Assembly: GCF_000002595.2 (NCBI RefSeq)
Contig: NC_057004.1
Coordinates: 7,663,888-7,727,887 of the forward strand
DNA: 64,000 nucleotides
Direction of reading: 5' to 3'
From: Chlamydomonas reinhardtii
Lineage: Eukaryota > Chlorophyta > Chlorophyceae > Chlamydomonadales > Chlamydomonadaceae
Positions within the stretch are counted from its first letter, which is position 1; each line of letters starts with the position of its first letter. Shown here piece by piece: positions 44,401-54,166 of the stretch. The position numbers were made by a program, and so were the translations under genes. The notes beneath the pieces are model-generated. The model was not told the DNA's origin. It saw nothing but the letters and a program-made list of their open reading frames with translations, and ran no database searches.

Positions 44401-46283
44401 GCAGCACGCGTTGGAGGCGCACACCGTCCGGACTCGTTCCTTTATCCCAACATTTCCTAATCTGTGTTCAGGCCCAAGGCCGCTGCTGCTGGCGAGGAGC
44501 GCGGCGCGGACGTGTACGTGGTGGACGACGCCGACCTCAAAGGTGTGTGCGGGGGTGCCAGGGGTGCGGAGGCAGTGGATGGGGTTGTGGGAGGAGGGGA
44601 GGGAGGGCGGAAACAGGAGACGGGGCGACAACGCGGGCAGGTGGTTGAGAGGTGCGTGTGCGCGTGTGGCTTTGCGGTCCTCGCATGTGTGACGTGGCGG
44701 CCTTCATGATCCAGGGGCGGATCTGGAGCGTTATAAACGTTTTCCAGTGCCACTTGGGGGGGCACAAGATAATGTCTCTCGTGCTTCTGACGAGCATCCC
44801 CTCAACCACTGTGCATACACACGTGCACGACAGGCGTGTGGGACGTTGACAACGTGCTGTCGCCCACCTACTCCGCCTCCGGCGCCGGCGCCCTGCCCGC
44901 CGACTTCAAGCCCTACACGCTGTCCATCGAGGTGCAGGACGTGCCGGGAGTGCTCAACCAGGTGGGGCAGGGCGGGGCGGGCCGGGCAGCCGTGTTTACT
45001 GTGTGTGCAGTGTACAGTGTAACTGGTCGATGGTGGGGGTGATGGCTGCGCGACGGGCTTTTGCAGGGGCATGGCGTCATCAACGCGGTTATGGTCATGG
45101 TGATAGCGCCATGGTCGTACAGCCCTCTGACTCCCCCTTGCACCCGCCCTACCTCGCCCGGCTACCCTGCGCCTCACCGCAGGTGACCATGGTGTTCTCG
45201 CGCCGCGGCTACAACGTGCAGTCTCTGGCGGTGGGCCCCTCGGAGCGCGAGGGCCTGTCGCGCATCGTCATGGTGGTGCCGGGCAAGGTGGGCTAGGGGC
45301 GCGGGGTTGGGGCTGGGGCTGGAGCTGGGGCTGGGGCTGGGGCCGGGGCCGAGGCCGGGGCTGGGGCCGGGGCTGAGGGCCAAGAATAAGGAGCTTCAGG
45401 AGTAGGGTTCAGAGGCCCTGCAGGTGCCATGGACAGTTATTCCGCTCCCACTACAACAAGTTTCTTCTCTTGCCATGACGGAGCCACCGCCACCACCTGC
45501 CCTTCCACCCGCTTTTCCGCCTCAGGTGTCCTCTCCCGACGGCTCCTCCGGCATCTCGCCCCTGCTCAAGCAGCTGTCCAAGCTGGTGTTCGTGCAGTCC
45601 ATCGATGACCTCACCGACATCCCCTTCGTCAACCGCGAGCTCATGCTGGTCAAGGTGAGGACGAGGCGCCCATGAGTAGCAGGATAGGGAGTGTGAGTGG
45701 AGCGGCACAGGCAGTCGTGTGCAGCGAATGCGCGAATGCTCCAATGCTCCCGCGTCGTAATCCGTGCCCTTCTCCTCCACCCCCACCGCCCTTTCATTCC
45801 CCCTGTCGTCAGGTCCGCTGCTCCGCCAGCCAGCGCGGCGAGCTGTCCGACCTGGCCAACATCTTCCGCGGCAGTGTCCTGGACGTCAGCCCCAGCTGCA
45901 TGACCATCGAGGTGGTGGGCAAGGAGGACAAGATGAAGGCGTTCACGGACCTGCTGGAGCCCTACGGTGAGGCGGCGGGGGAGGGGCTGGAGGCAAGGGA
46001 GGGGCTGGACGCCGGAACGGGGCTGGACGCCGGAATGTGGCTGGATGCCGGAATGGGGCGGAGATCTGTGCATCTTAGGCCCGTCACCAGTGAGGTCACT
46101 ACTCCTGCAATGGGCTTAATGGGCGCATCCGCTAGCCCACCCGCTCCATGCCCTCTTTACCACTCGCACGCGCCTCACACAGGCATCCTGGAGATTGCTC
46201 GCACCGGCCGCGTGGCCATGCCCCGTGACAGCGGCGTCAACTCCGAGTTCCTGGAGCGCATGAGCATGGGCCGCGTGTGGTGA
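41494..46283 (+). CDS. Acetolactate synthase (AHAS) regulatory small subunit, plastid
   Basis: Regulatory subunit of the first common enzyme of Val/Leu/Ile synthesis; it stimulates the catalytic subunit and confers feedback inhibition. Eleven core exons are well supported: 42173-42299, 42871-42956, 43309-43384, 43574-43719, 44177-44352, 44472-44542, 44834-44961, 45183-45287, 45526-45654, 45813-45966, 46183-46283 (432 residues). Two tandem ACT plus C-terminal units, as in plant subunits, are seen. Unit 1 has [30 protein letters not shown] and [16 protein letters not shown]. Unit 2 has [55 protein letters not shown] and [18 protein letters not shown]. The N-terminus is less sure: 41494-41524, 41605-41720 and 41780-41812 fit in phase and give a basic, Gln/Ala-rich leader, total about 492 residues. 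Each unit keeps a similar exon arrangement, consistent with internal duplication. Confidence 0.93.
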
Positions 46284-47540
46284 TGACCAGAAGCGGCGGA
46301 GGAGCCAGGAAGAGGTCAGGAGCAGGAGCCAAGCAGGAGGAGGATGAGTAGAGTACGTGTGGCTGGGAGGAGGAGGCCACCGGTGCCCCAGCAGGGGCAC
46401 GAGCGGGTGACGTGAGCAGGAGGAGGAGGCGGAATACGCACTTGACACGGCTTCAGGAGGCGCAGAGCGAGGAGGCGGAGGCTGAACTCGTGGCGCGTGG
46501 AGATGGTTTGGGCGAGGTTCTTGTGTGGAGCCGCGCGCGTTGGATGGACGACGGCGTCTTGTGGATGGTCAGATGGAACCGGCAAATGTCGTGGTGCCAT
46601 GCAGTGGTTTTGCCGTATGGACTAGCAGTGTTTAAGCAGGGGCGGCGTCGGTCATGCAAGTGCGATACGGTATGCTGAATAGCACACTATCCATTGCCAG
46701 CAGGGCGAACGCATGTAGGATGGCCTGCTGCCTCCGTAGTTCATGCTGTTGCGTCACTCGGTTAGTACCGTGTGATCTAGGCTCGCGCGCGAGGTGTGGG
46801 GCCACGTGTGCATGAAGGATGTTTACAGCAGCCTTCAGGCGGCACAGATACTCCTGTGTGAGCTTAATTGGGAGCTTTGGGCAGGATGGCACATGGGCGG
46901 ACCGAACGTGTGCACAGAGTGGAGCCATGTGAATCGCGGATGTTCCTAAATCCTAGAATGCACAAACAGTGCAGAGAGCCAGAGACCCTCGCACAATTGG
47001 TCCACGTCTACAGGAGTGAAACTGGAGAGGAGAAGGCAGGGGCCCGCGTCTCACCACAACGTTGCAGATGCTCATTCCGCACCGCCCTCACATCATGCCG
47101 CGCTGTTACTGGATGGATCCTGTCATGCACGCCTGTCACACTGCGCTTCGCAGCTATGCCACTTGCTTTGCTCCATCATGTAACTTGAGTCACCTAACTT
47201 GGCGCAAATGCAATGCGCACATATGGAAACCCAACGGTTGCAGCAAGCAGGTCCTGTCTTTTGTTCCCGACTTCCCGTCATGCATAACAACATGCAAATC
47301 ACAGTCGCAGCATATGCTTACTTTGAATGTCCATGCACGCAGTCCCAAAATGAATGAACCACCGCTACATGCAATACGCAAGTCCCCTATCCACCTTCAA
47401 TCATGCACGGCGCTGGCCACGCACGGCATGCAAACGCTGCTATAGCAACAAACAACAAACACGCAGCGAAGCCATGCCCCGCCCCTTGCCACAGCTGTGT
47501 GTGTGCGTGCCCGCTGCCTCACCATCTATCCCTCAGGCCC
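46284..47540. other. Convergent intergenic region
   Basis: About 1.26 kb between two facing stop codons, mainly 3'UTR of the acetolactate synthase regulator and of the kinase gene. A TGTAA at about 47179 is a possible plus-strand poly(A) signal, rather distant from the stop. No coding sequence recognised. Confidence 0.4.
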
Positions 47541-50014
47541 TCACTGCTCCGTCATCCACCGGTGCGCCAGGACCTGGTCTGGCGTGGGGCGGGCGGCGGG
47601 GTCCTCGGCCACCATCCATTCAATCAGCTCCTTGAGCGCCGGCGGCGTGCGGCGGGGCAGGTCGCGCTCCATACGCAGGTAGGCTGTGGTGCCGCCGCCC
47701 AGGCAGTGCAGCCCGGCGGCGTCCGCCAGCACCAGGCCGGCGCTGGCAATGTCGGCAGCCTTGGTGATGGGGTACTTGGGCGTGTCGCCCTGCAGCTGGC
47801 AGTACACCTCCCACGCGCAGAAGGCACGCGTGCCGCCAGGCGCGCTCCCGACGTGGCCGTTGCTGTCGAGCTTGGTTGCGAAATTGAAGTCGCACACGCG
47901 GAAGACCTTGCTGCCATCCGGCGCTGTATCAAACAGCAGGTTGGCGGGCTTCAGGTCGAAATGCACGTAGCCGCGGCTGTTCATGTGCTTGATGGTGTGC
48001 ATCATGGCCAGCAGCATGCCCCGCATGTCGGCCTCGTCCGTCAGCGTGCTGCCCGGGTACGGCAGCAGCTCGTACTTGTCCTTGTTCTTGCCGGTGCGCC
48101 GGGGCCGGCTGCGTTCATATATGTCCTGGTACAGCCCGCTGCCCATTTTGGTCTGCAAAGGTGGAGCCGCGGAGGGAGGGAATGGGAAGAGGGGTTTGAG
48201 CAGGGCGAATGAGGACGATGGTCATGCACTGGGTTTCTAGTCAATAGGGTGCGTGCGTCCACGCGCGTTGCCACCACGCCCTCGTAATACTCACAGTTAG
48301 TGCGGCTTTGTCTATTACTTGACTGCTACTGCTTCCTGGGAATGATAAAAAAGGAGACCCCACACCGCACCCACCAGGAAATCTTCCACGGAGCCGCCAT
48401 CGGCATAGCTCAGCAGCAGCTCCGCCGGCTCGCCCTCCGCAGTCGGCATCCGGAAGCCCAGGCACTGCACCGCGTACTGGCAGCCCTCGGCGGCAGCCAG
48501 TCCATCCAGCTCCCGCTGCAACGCGTCGCACAGCTCGTCCATGCTGCTGTTCGTGCGCTGCAGCAGGACCTTGCGCGCAGCCTCCAGGACAGTGCCGTCG
48601 GGCAGGGAGATGGCCACCAGTTCGACGTTGCCGAAGCCGCCCTTCCCCAGATCGCCCTTGAATTCAGCGCGCTTGAGGCCGTCCTTGGCGAGGTAGGCCT
48701 TGACCTTCTGTAATCATGAGCGAGGCGGGCAGTGTGAGTAGGGTGAGGTCGGCGCATCGGTGGGTTGGCATGGCAGCAAGCAGTTGGACGGGCCGGCTGC
48801 GTGGCAGTCGATCGACTCCCCCCCCCTCCCATACTAGCCCGCAGTATATTACCGCATGCGCGTGCCTCACCTCGCTGCTGCACACGCCGTCTGCGGGGGT
48901 GGAGGTAGAGGCACAGTCGTCGTTGCCAGCGGTGCTGTCCTGCTGCTGGGAGGCGGAGAGCTCCTCATCGCTGCTGAGGCTGGTGCGGTCAGAGTTGATG
49001 GCGGAGCCGCAGCTGCTCTTGGAGGAGTCGGAGCGGGCCAAGCTGGGCTCTTGCTCGGGGGCCGACGTCAGCTCACAAGAAGTTGTGGCCTTTACGGAGA
49101 GGGAAGTTGGAGGGAAAGGGAAAGCCGGTCATCAGCAGCAAGGAATGCGGGCAGCGCGGCACGGGGGGCTTGGCGCGCGGACGTTATCTATGTAGATGGA
49201 TCCCTAGCCAGCACCCTCGAAGTAAGACTGCCCCGACTGCCTTGTTGCAAGCAGCCACTCCCACCTCGTGAGTCATAATGTCGAAGGGGCGTGCATGCTC
49301 ATCAGCATTCGACACACTGGGCGCCGAGCCCTGTAGCTCGCTGGTGCCGCTGGAGGCCTCCGATGTGGATGCAGGGGAGCCAGTACTGACGCTCAGGTGA
49401 GTGTCAGCTGAGCCGGTGGCGCCGTCGCTGCCGATGTCAGGGCTGCTGGCGCTAGCGCTGGGGCTGGCGGTGGTGGTGGCGCCAGCGGGCGCACAAGCCT
49501 TGTTCAACTGCTCATCGAGCGATTTTGCCTGCTGAGGGCATAGCAACATACATGGGGAAAACGGGATTGAGGTGGGAAACCCGGGAAAAGAGAACAGGGG
49601 GTCCAAGGGGTGAGCGGAGGCCAGGGTGTGTGCCGTGTCGGCCGCGTCATCAGCTGTGGCAACTGCCAACAGCCAACTAAAGTCAACGCTCTCACTTCGA
49701 GCGAAGCCTGAAAGTGTCTTGCTGCGGTTGGGGCCTGGTCCACGCTGCTAGGTTGCGCAGCAATAATCCTGCGCGCCTACCTTCGTCGTGTCGCAATTTG
49801 ATGCGGAAGCACTCTTGTTGCCGCCTTCCGTCTCGCAGGCCTTGTTCTTGCAGGATTTTGAGTCTGAAGGCCGGTATAGCTTACTGCGATACAAGTTGCG
49901 TAGCCAACCTTGTCGCCGAGCAAGTGCGAGCGTGATTGCAACGCCCGTGCCCGCGAGAGCAGCGATGCAAAGGGCCTTCTCAGCTGGGCCTTTCGTTCGA
50001 TTTCTAACGCTCAT
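47541..50014 (-). CDS. Membrane-anchored protein kinase-like protein with DFN in place of DFG
   Basis: Exons 50014-49781, 49528-49265, 49089-48871, 48707-48375 and 48152-47541 give 553 residues. The N-terminus has a single predicted membrane helix (about 13-32, KALCIAALAGTGVAITLALA) followed by basic residues. Residues 80-240 are Ser/Thr-rich and probably disordered. The kinase fold starts near 255: Gly loop GDLGKGGFGNVELV, ATP lysine in EAARKVLL (about 285), then LLLSYADGGSVEDFL at the hinge. The catalytic loop is GYVHFDLKPANLLF (HFD for HRD, about 414-416), and the metal site is VCDFNFATK (DFN for DFG, about 438-440). The catalytic Asp, Lys and Asn are present, so activity is possible. The missing HRD arginine suggests regulation without activation-loop phosphorylation. 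WEVYCQL stands in the APE position, and DIASAGLVLADA follows. Substrate and pathway are unknown. An upstream in-frame ATG would extend the start by about 40 residues. Confidence 0.88.
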
Positions 50015-50987
50015 TTTGATGACAGTGGCGAGAAGTATCAGAAACTCTGCGCAAAAAAAGAATGCGCAACCGTTGATGGCTGGGCAACGTGCTCTCAAGT
50101 GATAGGATATGTATGAGCGGTTGTGTATGCAGAAGAACATATGTGATATGTAGAGGCTAAGTGGTCACGTAGCGGGGCGGGGCTTTGTACGGTAAGGGTC
50201 CCAGTAGCGCGACTTCCGAGGGGGTACGGGCTCGCAACCGAGTCGCCCGCCCTTGACGGCCAGGTGGCGCGTACAAAACCCAAAAGCGAGCGCAGTATGC
50301 TTTACATGCGATTTGAGATGATGTAGACTGAGAGAACTGCTGTATGAGGCTGCCAAACCCCAAGTCGTGACTGCCGCGCAGAGGCCCGTGCACAGGTTCA
50401 CACAGGTTCACAAAACAAGCGCCTGCCGACGGGATGCACGAACTAGCAAGGCAAACAGGGCGCACGGCTTCGCTGGATAATCCTTCGGCTTCGCTGGATA
50501 ATCATTGGGCACTAGAGTTGCCGGCGTGGCGGCCTTGCAAAGGACATTGCGTTGCCAGGGGCACATTGGCAGTCCACATGAAAGACGGACCCGGTTAGGG
50601 GACCCGTCAATACAGGTCGGAGGGAACACGCTTGTCTATTAATCAGCGCAACTCTCCGCTACACGGGCTACCATTGGCAAGGTGCATGGAACCGCCTCAC
50701 ATTGAAATTGCCTGCACCCAGCCTGCTACCCAGCCTGCACCCGGCCTGACCTGCGCGAAAGCCCTTTACTACTGCCGTACCCTCGCTGCACACCAGGGCT
50801 TCGCACTAGCACTGCAGGCATGTCAGGCCAGTTCACTTGAGTCCGCTGTCCGTTGTGGCCCCTGCAGAGCGTCCAGCCACAGCCGCACGAGATGGCGCAC
50901 GGGTCTGCGGTCCCTCCCCTCCCTCCCCTCCCTCCCCTCCCTCCCTCTCCTCCCTCCCCTTCTTCCCCTCCTCCTGCCCGGGCGCAG
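50015..50987. other. Kinase upstream region and gene-poor stretch
   Basis: No gene supported. The left side should carry the kinase promoter. It also contains a short tandem repeat at 50465-50507 and a (CCCTCC)n-like pyrimidine tract at about 50911-50965, which leads into the acceptor of the exon at 50988. Confidence 0.4.
50465..50507. repeat. Two-copy tandem repeat
   Basis: The unit GGCTTCGCTGGATAATC occurs twice, separated by CTTC. It is isolated and unrelated to any gene model. Confidence 0.7.
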
Positions 50988-51108
50988 CTGGCGCCGCAGC
51001 AGGGGAGGAGGCGCAGGCCGCGCTGACGGCCCGCAAGCTGGCGGACTCCCAGGCTGCCAGTGCCGGAGCCGCCGCAGCGGCGGCCGATGAGGCGGAGGAC
51101 GAGGCGGT
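50988..51108 (+). CDS. Ala-rich helical exon of an unrecognised gene
   Basis: After a pyrimidine tract and GGCGCAG acceptor, an open exon reads AGAAAGEEAQAALTARKLAD then SQAASAGAAAAAADEAEDEA, and ends at a consensus GTAAGC donor. The heptad-like Ala/Glu pattern suggests a helix. It could belong to the same plus-strand gene as the exon ending at 52013, but the intervening junction was not resolved. Antisense frames are also open, so confidence is moderate at best. Confidence 0.4.
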
Positions 51109-51142
51109 AAGCCTGGCCGTCAACTAACGCCGCTGCACACAC

Positions 51143-51801
51143 CGGCGAGGAGGCGAAAGCCTGCGCCGCCTGCGCCTGCATGCGCAGAGCGGCCACCAGG
51201 CCGACCAGTGCCACGGCCTTGGCGGCGGCGGCCGCCTCCTTCTTGGAGTCCGCGAGCGCCTCGCTTGCCGCAGCGGCGGCCGCGGCGCGGCCGGCGTAGC
51301 TGCTGCCGGGGCCGCCAAAGCCCACCAGCGCCGGCGCGGCGGCCACGGCCTCAGAAGCAGACGACGTAGCGGGAAGCAGACGCTGTGTACGTGGATTTGC
51401 AGGGGCACATGGTGGGGAATGGGGGGAGGGTGGGCAAGTCAAGGTTGTGAGATAAGCATGTACGAAACCCGTCTGCTGCTGATCGCTGCGAAAGCAGAGG
51501 TAGGATGGAGCTGCTTCGTATGACACTGAAGTGGGCCCCGTGTGACCCGGTAGCCAGCTAGCTGGGCAGCGCATGCAAGCAATCACACGCACGAGCGAGT
51601 AGCCGTAGCAAGTAAAGTAGCACAAGCACGTGCGCACCGGCATGCGGTACCCGTACGTGCGCACCATCACCAGTGGCACAGCAGCGCTACCGCATGCACA
51701 CCTGCTGCTGCTGACCCTGCCGCTGCTGTTGGTTGGCCAGCAGCGCGCGCTTCACAGCGGCCTCGGACGCCTTGATGGGAGTGCGCCGCGGCGGCGCATA
51801 C
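51143..51801 (-). CDS. Two-exon fragment of an unrecognised helical protein gene
   Basis: Minus-strand exons 51801-51702 and 51382-51143 splice in phase: YAPPRRTPIKASEAAVKRAL and a Gln-rich end, then RLLPATSSASEAVAAAPALV, and later ALADSKKEAAAAAKAVALVG and LRMQAQAAQAFASSP up to a GTGTGT donor. Both exons have proper CAG acceptors. The reading is Ala/Lys/Glu-rich and helical. No start, stop or family was found. Upstream it runs into the inverted repeat at 51781-51864. Confidence 0.4.
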
Positions 51802-51989
51802 CTGTGTGGAGGCGTTAGTGAGCAGCTCCACGACCTCGGCGAAACGGTCGCCGTTGTAAAGGCCGCAAACACGAGGAGATTATCGATGTAGTCGACCGAG
51901 CCCACGGTCTGTACAACGGCGACCGATTCGCCGAAGTTGTGGAGCTGCTGACAAACGCATCCACACAGATGTGCGCCGCCGCGCACTCC
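51781..51989. repeat. Head-to-head inverted repeat of a coding segment
   Basis: Arms 51864-51781 (minus) and 51906-51989 (plus) both translate as GLYNGDRFAEVVELLTNAST-Q followed by a Cys-Ala-Ala-Ala run. Over the 21 shared codons the nucleotide differences (for example CGT/CGA, GAG/GAA, GTC/GTT, ACT/ACA, GCC/GCA) are all synonymous. The 41 bases between the arms contain the upstream part of the plus-strand exon. The minus arm has a stop a few codons upstream of the shared block. Confidence 0.85.
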
Positions 51990-52013
51990 ATTAAGCTTCG
52001 GAGGCGGCGGTGA
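51861..52013 (+). CDS. Terminal exon, TPR-like helical segment (unrecognised gene)
   Basis: An open plus-strand frame through RKHEEIIDVVDRAHGLYNGD, then RFAEVVELLTNASTQ and a basic tail SIKLRRRR before TGA. The pattern D-x-A-x-x-L-Y-x-x-x-x-[FY]-x-x-x-x-x-L-L is that of a helical pair such as a TPR. A weak resemblance to the first repeat of RMDN (regulator of microtubule dynamics) proteins was noted from memory. The 5' splice partner is unresolved. Confidence 0.4.
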   Translation, partial: GRKHEEIIDVVDRAHGLYNGDRFAEVVELLTNASTQMCAAAHSIKLRRRR

Positions 52014-52329
52014 TGCACTCCCACACGCACAGAACTAGTCTAAAGCCTACTGCGACGGCAGACGTTTTATTTCAATCTTTCCTCTCATATAGCTAGGCAT
52101 GCACACACAATCACGCATCCCCACGCACCTGCTCGGCTCACATGGCCACCTGATTGGGCGCTAGCTCCTGTCGTGTGGGTGGGGGGCATGCGGCGGGGGG
52201 GGGGCGTGTGACTAAGCATATGGTGTGGCACGCACGCACCCCTTACGAACTAACACCAGGTCAGGCCGCGTCACTCACCATCCGTAATGCCGGCGGTGAC
52301 GCCCCCATCACCAAGCACAGCCACCGCCG

Positions 52330-52583
52330 GTGGCCGTGAACGACCCCGGGTCCGTCCGCACCGTCATGCATGCGTGGGAGGCTGCGGCAGCCTCGGGCAA
52401 GGCTGTGAAGCTCGCCCGGTTCCGGCACAAGCAGACGCAGCTGCTTGCAGCCGTCAACAAGATTGACGGCCTGTATGCGCCGGGCCAGATTACGGCCATG
52501 GCACAGCTGCTCACCAGCGGCACAGCGGAGGTGACTGCGGCAGCGGACTCAGTGCGGCAGTCGCAACGGCTAGCTGCTGAGCT
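52330..52583 (+). other. Plus arm of an inverted duplication, coding-like, cut by the gap
   Basis: Open frame containing MHAWEAAAASGKAVKLARFR, HKQTQLLAAVNKIDGLYAPG, QITAMAQLLTSGTAEVTAAA and DSVRQSQRLAAE, then the gap. The block IDGLYAPGQITAMAQLLTSG is a distant version of the GLYNGDRFAEVVELLTNAST block at 51906, so the two loci belong to one repeat family. No complete gene can be drawn. Confidence 0.5.
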
Positions 52584-52683
52584 NNNNNNNNNNNNNNNNN
52601 NNNNNNNNNNNNNNNNNNNNNNNNNNNNNNNNNNNNNNNNNNNNNNNNNNNNNNNNNNNNNNNNNNNNNNNNNNNNNNNNNNN
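52584..52683. other. Assembly gap (100 N) at the centre of an inverted duplication
   Basis: Placeholder run of 100 N between the two arms 52330-52583 and 53018-52684. The palindromic layout itself probably prevented assembly. Confidence 0.95.
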
Positions 52684-53018
52684 CGACACCACAGAGGAGG
52701 TGACGACTGCTGGTGCCGCCGGTGGCGCAGCTCAGCAGCTAGCCGCTGGGACTGCCGCACTGAGTGCGCTGCCGCAGTCACCACCTCTGTGCCGCTGGCG
52801 AGCAGCTGCGCCACGCACTCGGTATGGCCGCCGCAATCTGGCCCAGCGCACACAAGCCGTCAATCTTGTTGACGACTCCAAACAGCTGTGTCTGCTTGTT
52901 CCGGAAGCGGGCGAGCTTGAAGGCGTTGAACGAGGGTGCCGCAGCCTCCCACGCGTGCATACGCGTGGATGGCCAGCTCACCCACGCGGACCTCCAGCTC
53001 GTCGCGCAGGCCGTACAC
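52684..53018 (-). pseudogene. Minus arm of the inverted duplication, frame-disrupted
   Basis: Closely matches the plus arm in reverse. After a GCCGCAG acceptor at 53018 it reads VYGLRDELEVRVGELAIHAY. In other frames it contains HAWEAAAPSFNAFKLARFRN, KQTQLFGVVNKIDGLCALGQ and VAQLLASGTEVVTAAAHSVR. These pieces lie in different frames: the first switch is near the HAWEAAA block and a second follows an extra stretch of about 11 bases at the GQIAAA position, relative to the plus arm. Either this arm is a decayed copy or the assembly has errors here. Confidence 0.55.
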
Positions 53019-53871
53019 CTGCGGCGTAAAAGGAGGGCGGGCGGGCGGGCGGCCGGGCGTGAAGGGGGAAGCACGCACGCACCATGTGGGTCTGCGTCGG
53101 ACGCACACATGAGGGTGGTTAGTTGGGGAACACGCAATCAAGTGAGCACTGCTCATACACGCATGCAGGCACCCCTGGGTTCCGCCCCTGCCCATCGTGA
53201 TCGCTCGCTATAGCCCCAGGACGTCAGGCACGCACTGCCGGCGGTACAGCAGCCAGGAGCATCTCCGGCCACGCGCACAGTCAGCTCGAGCGGCGAGAAT
53301 ACAGGGAAGCTACAGCCTGGTTGCTCACCTGCTGGGTTGCAGGATATCCGCAGCAGCGGCCACACAGTGCCGCCACATGATGCATCATGTACAGCACAGG
53401 AGAGAAGGGAACGGACGCGTGTGGGGGTGGGGGTGGGGTGGGGGGGTTTAGGGGGTTGGCGTCAGCACGTTGTGACAATAGCTAGCACCGCCAGGAGAAC
53501 TTAGACGTGCGTGTATCTCCCACAGCCACACAGTTCCCAGGTATGGTCATTGACTAGAGCCCCACTAGCCTGGGTGTTGTATTAATCAGTTCATACCCAT
53601 CATTCCACCCACGCGCCCATGCACTCACGCACTCCTCAGGAACCCTGCATGGCAGGTCGTTGGCACCTACATGTGTTGGCGGCAGAGTCATAGTGGTGCG
53701 CAGCAGCAGTGCTGGTCACGGCGGCGGCGGGATGGCGGCAGGCGGCAGGCGGCGGCGGCAGGCGGCGTCCCTAGGCGGCGATGTATGCGCAAGGCGGCGG
53801 GAGTGGAGTGGGGGGCACACATGCTCAGCACTTGCGGAGATTTGATTGTTTACACCGCCCGCCCGCACATA
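53019..53871. other. No gene recognised
   Basis: GC-rich sequence right of the inverted duplication. No ORF with coding character. GGCGGCAGGC redundancy lies at about 53725-53770. Confidence 0.4.
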
Positions 53872-54166
53872 GCACTCACCCACCCACCACCCACCCACAC
53901 ACCCCACCCACCCACACACTCCACCTACCCGCCCGCCCACATCCGCCCGCCCACCCAACCCCACACCCACCCCCATACCCACCCCCTCACACACGCACAT
54001 ACACACATATACATACACACATATACACACATACACACACACGCACGCACGCGCTACACACGCGCACACACGCCTGCAGCGCACACGCACACACGCGCAC
54101 ACGCGCGCACACACACACGCGCACACACACACACACACGCGCACGCGCCGCCGGTCCGCATCGCAG
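53872..54166. repeat. CA/CACG-rich simple repeat block
   Basis: About 290 bases, first of CCCACC-type units (53872-53990), then alternating purine-pyrimidine CACA/CACG/TACA runs (53991-54150). Not coding, despite long open frames on both strands. The alternating part can adopt Z-DNA. Confidence 0.9.

Noticed and set aside
45062-45110. Possible exon after TTTGCAG in the acetolactate synthase regulator ([12 protein letters not shown]-like)
   Set aside because: The family continues directly from PGVLNQ to [11 protein letters not shown], so inserting it would break the ACT strand; the segment is intronic.
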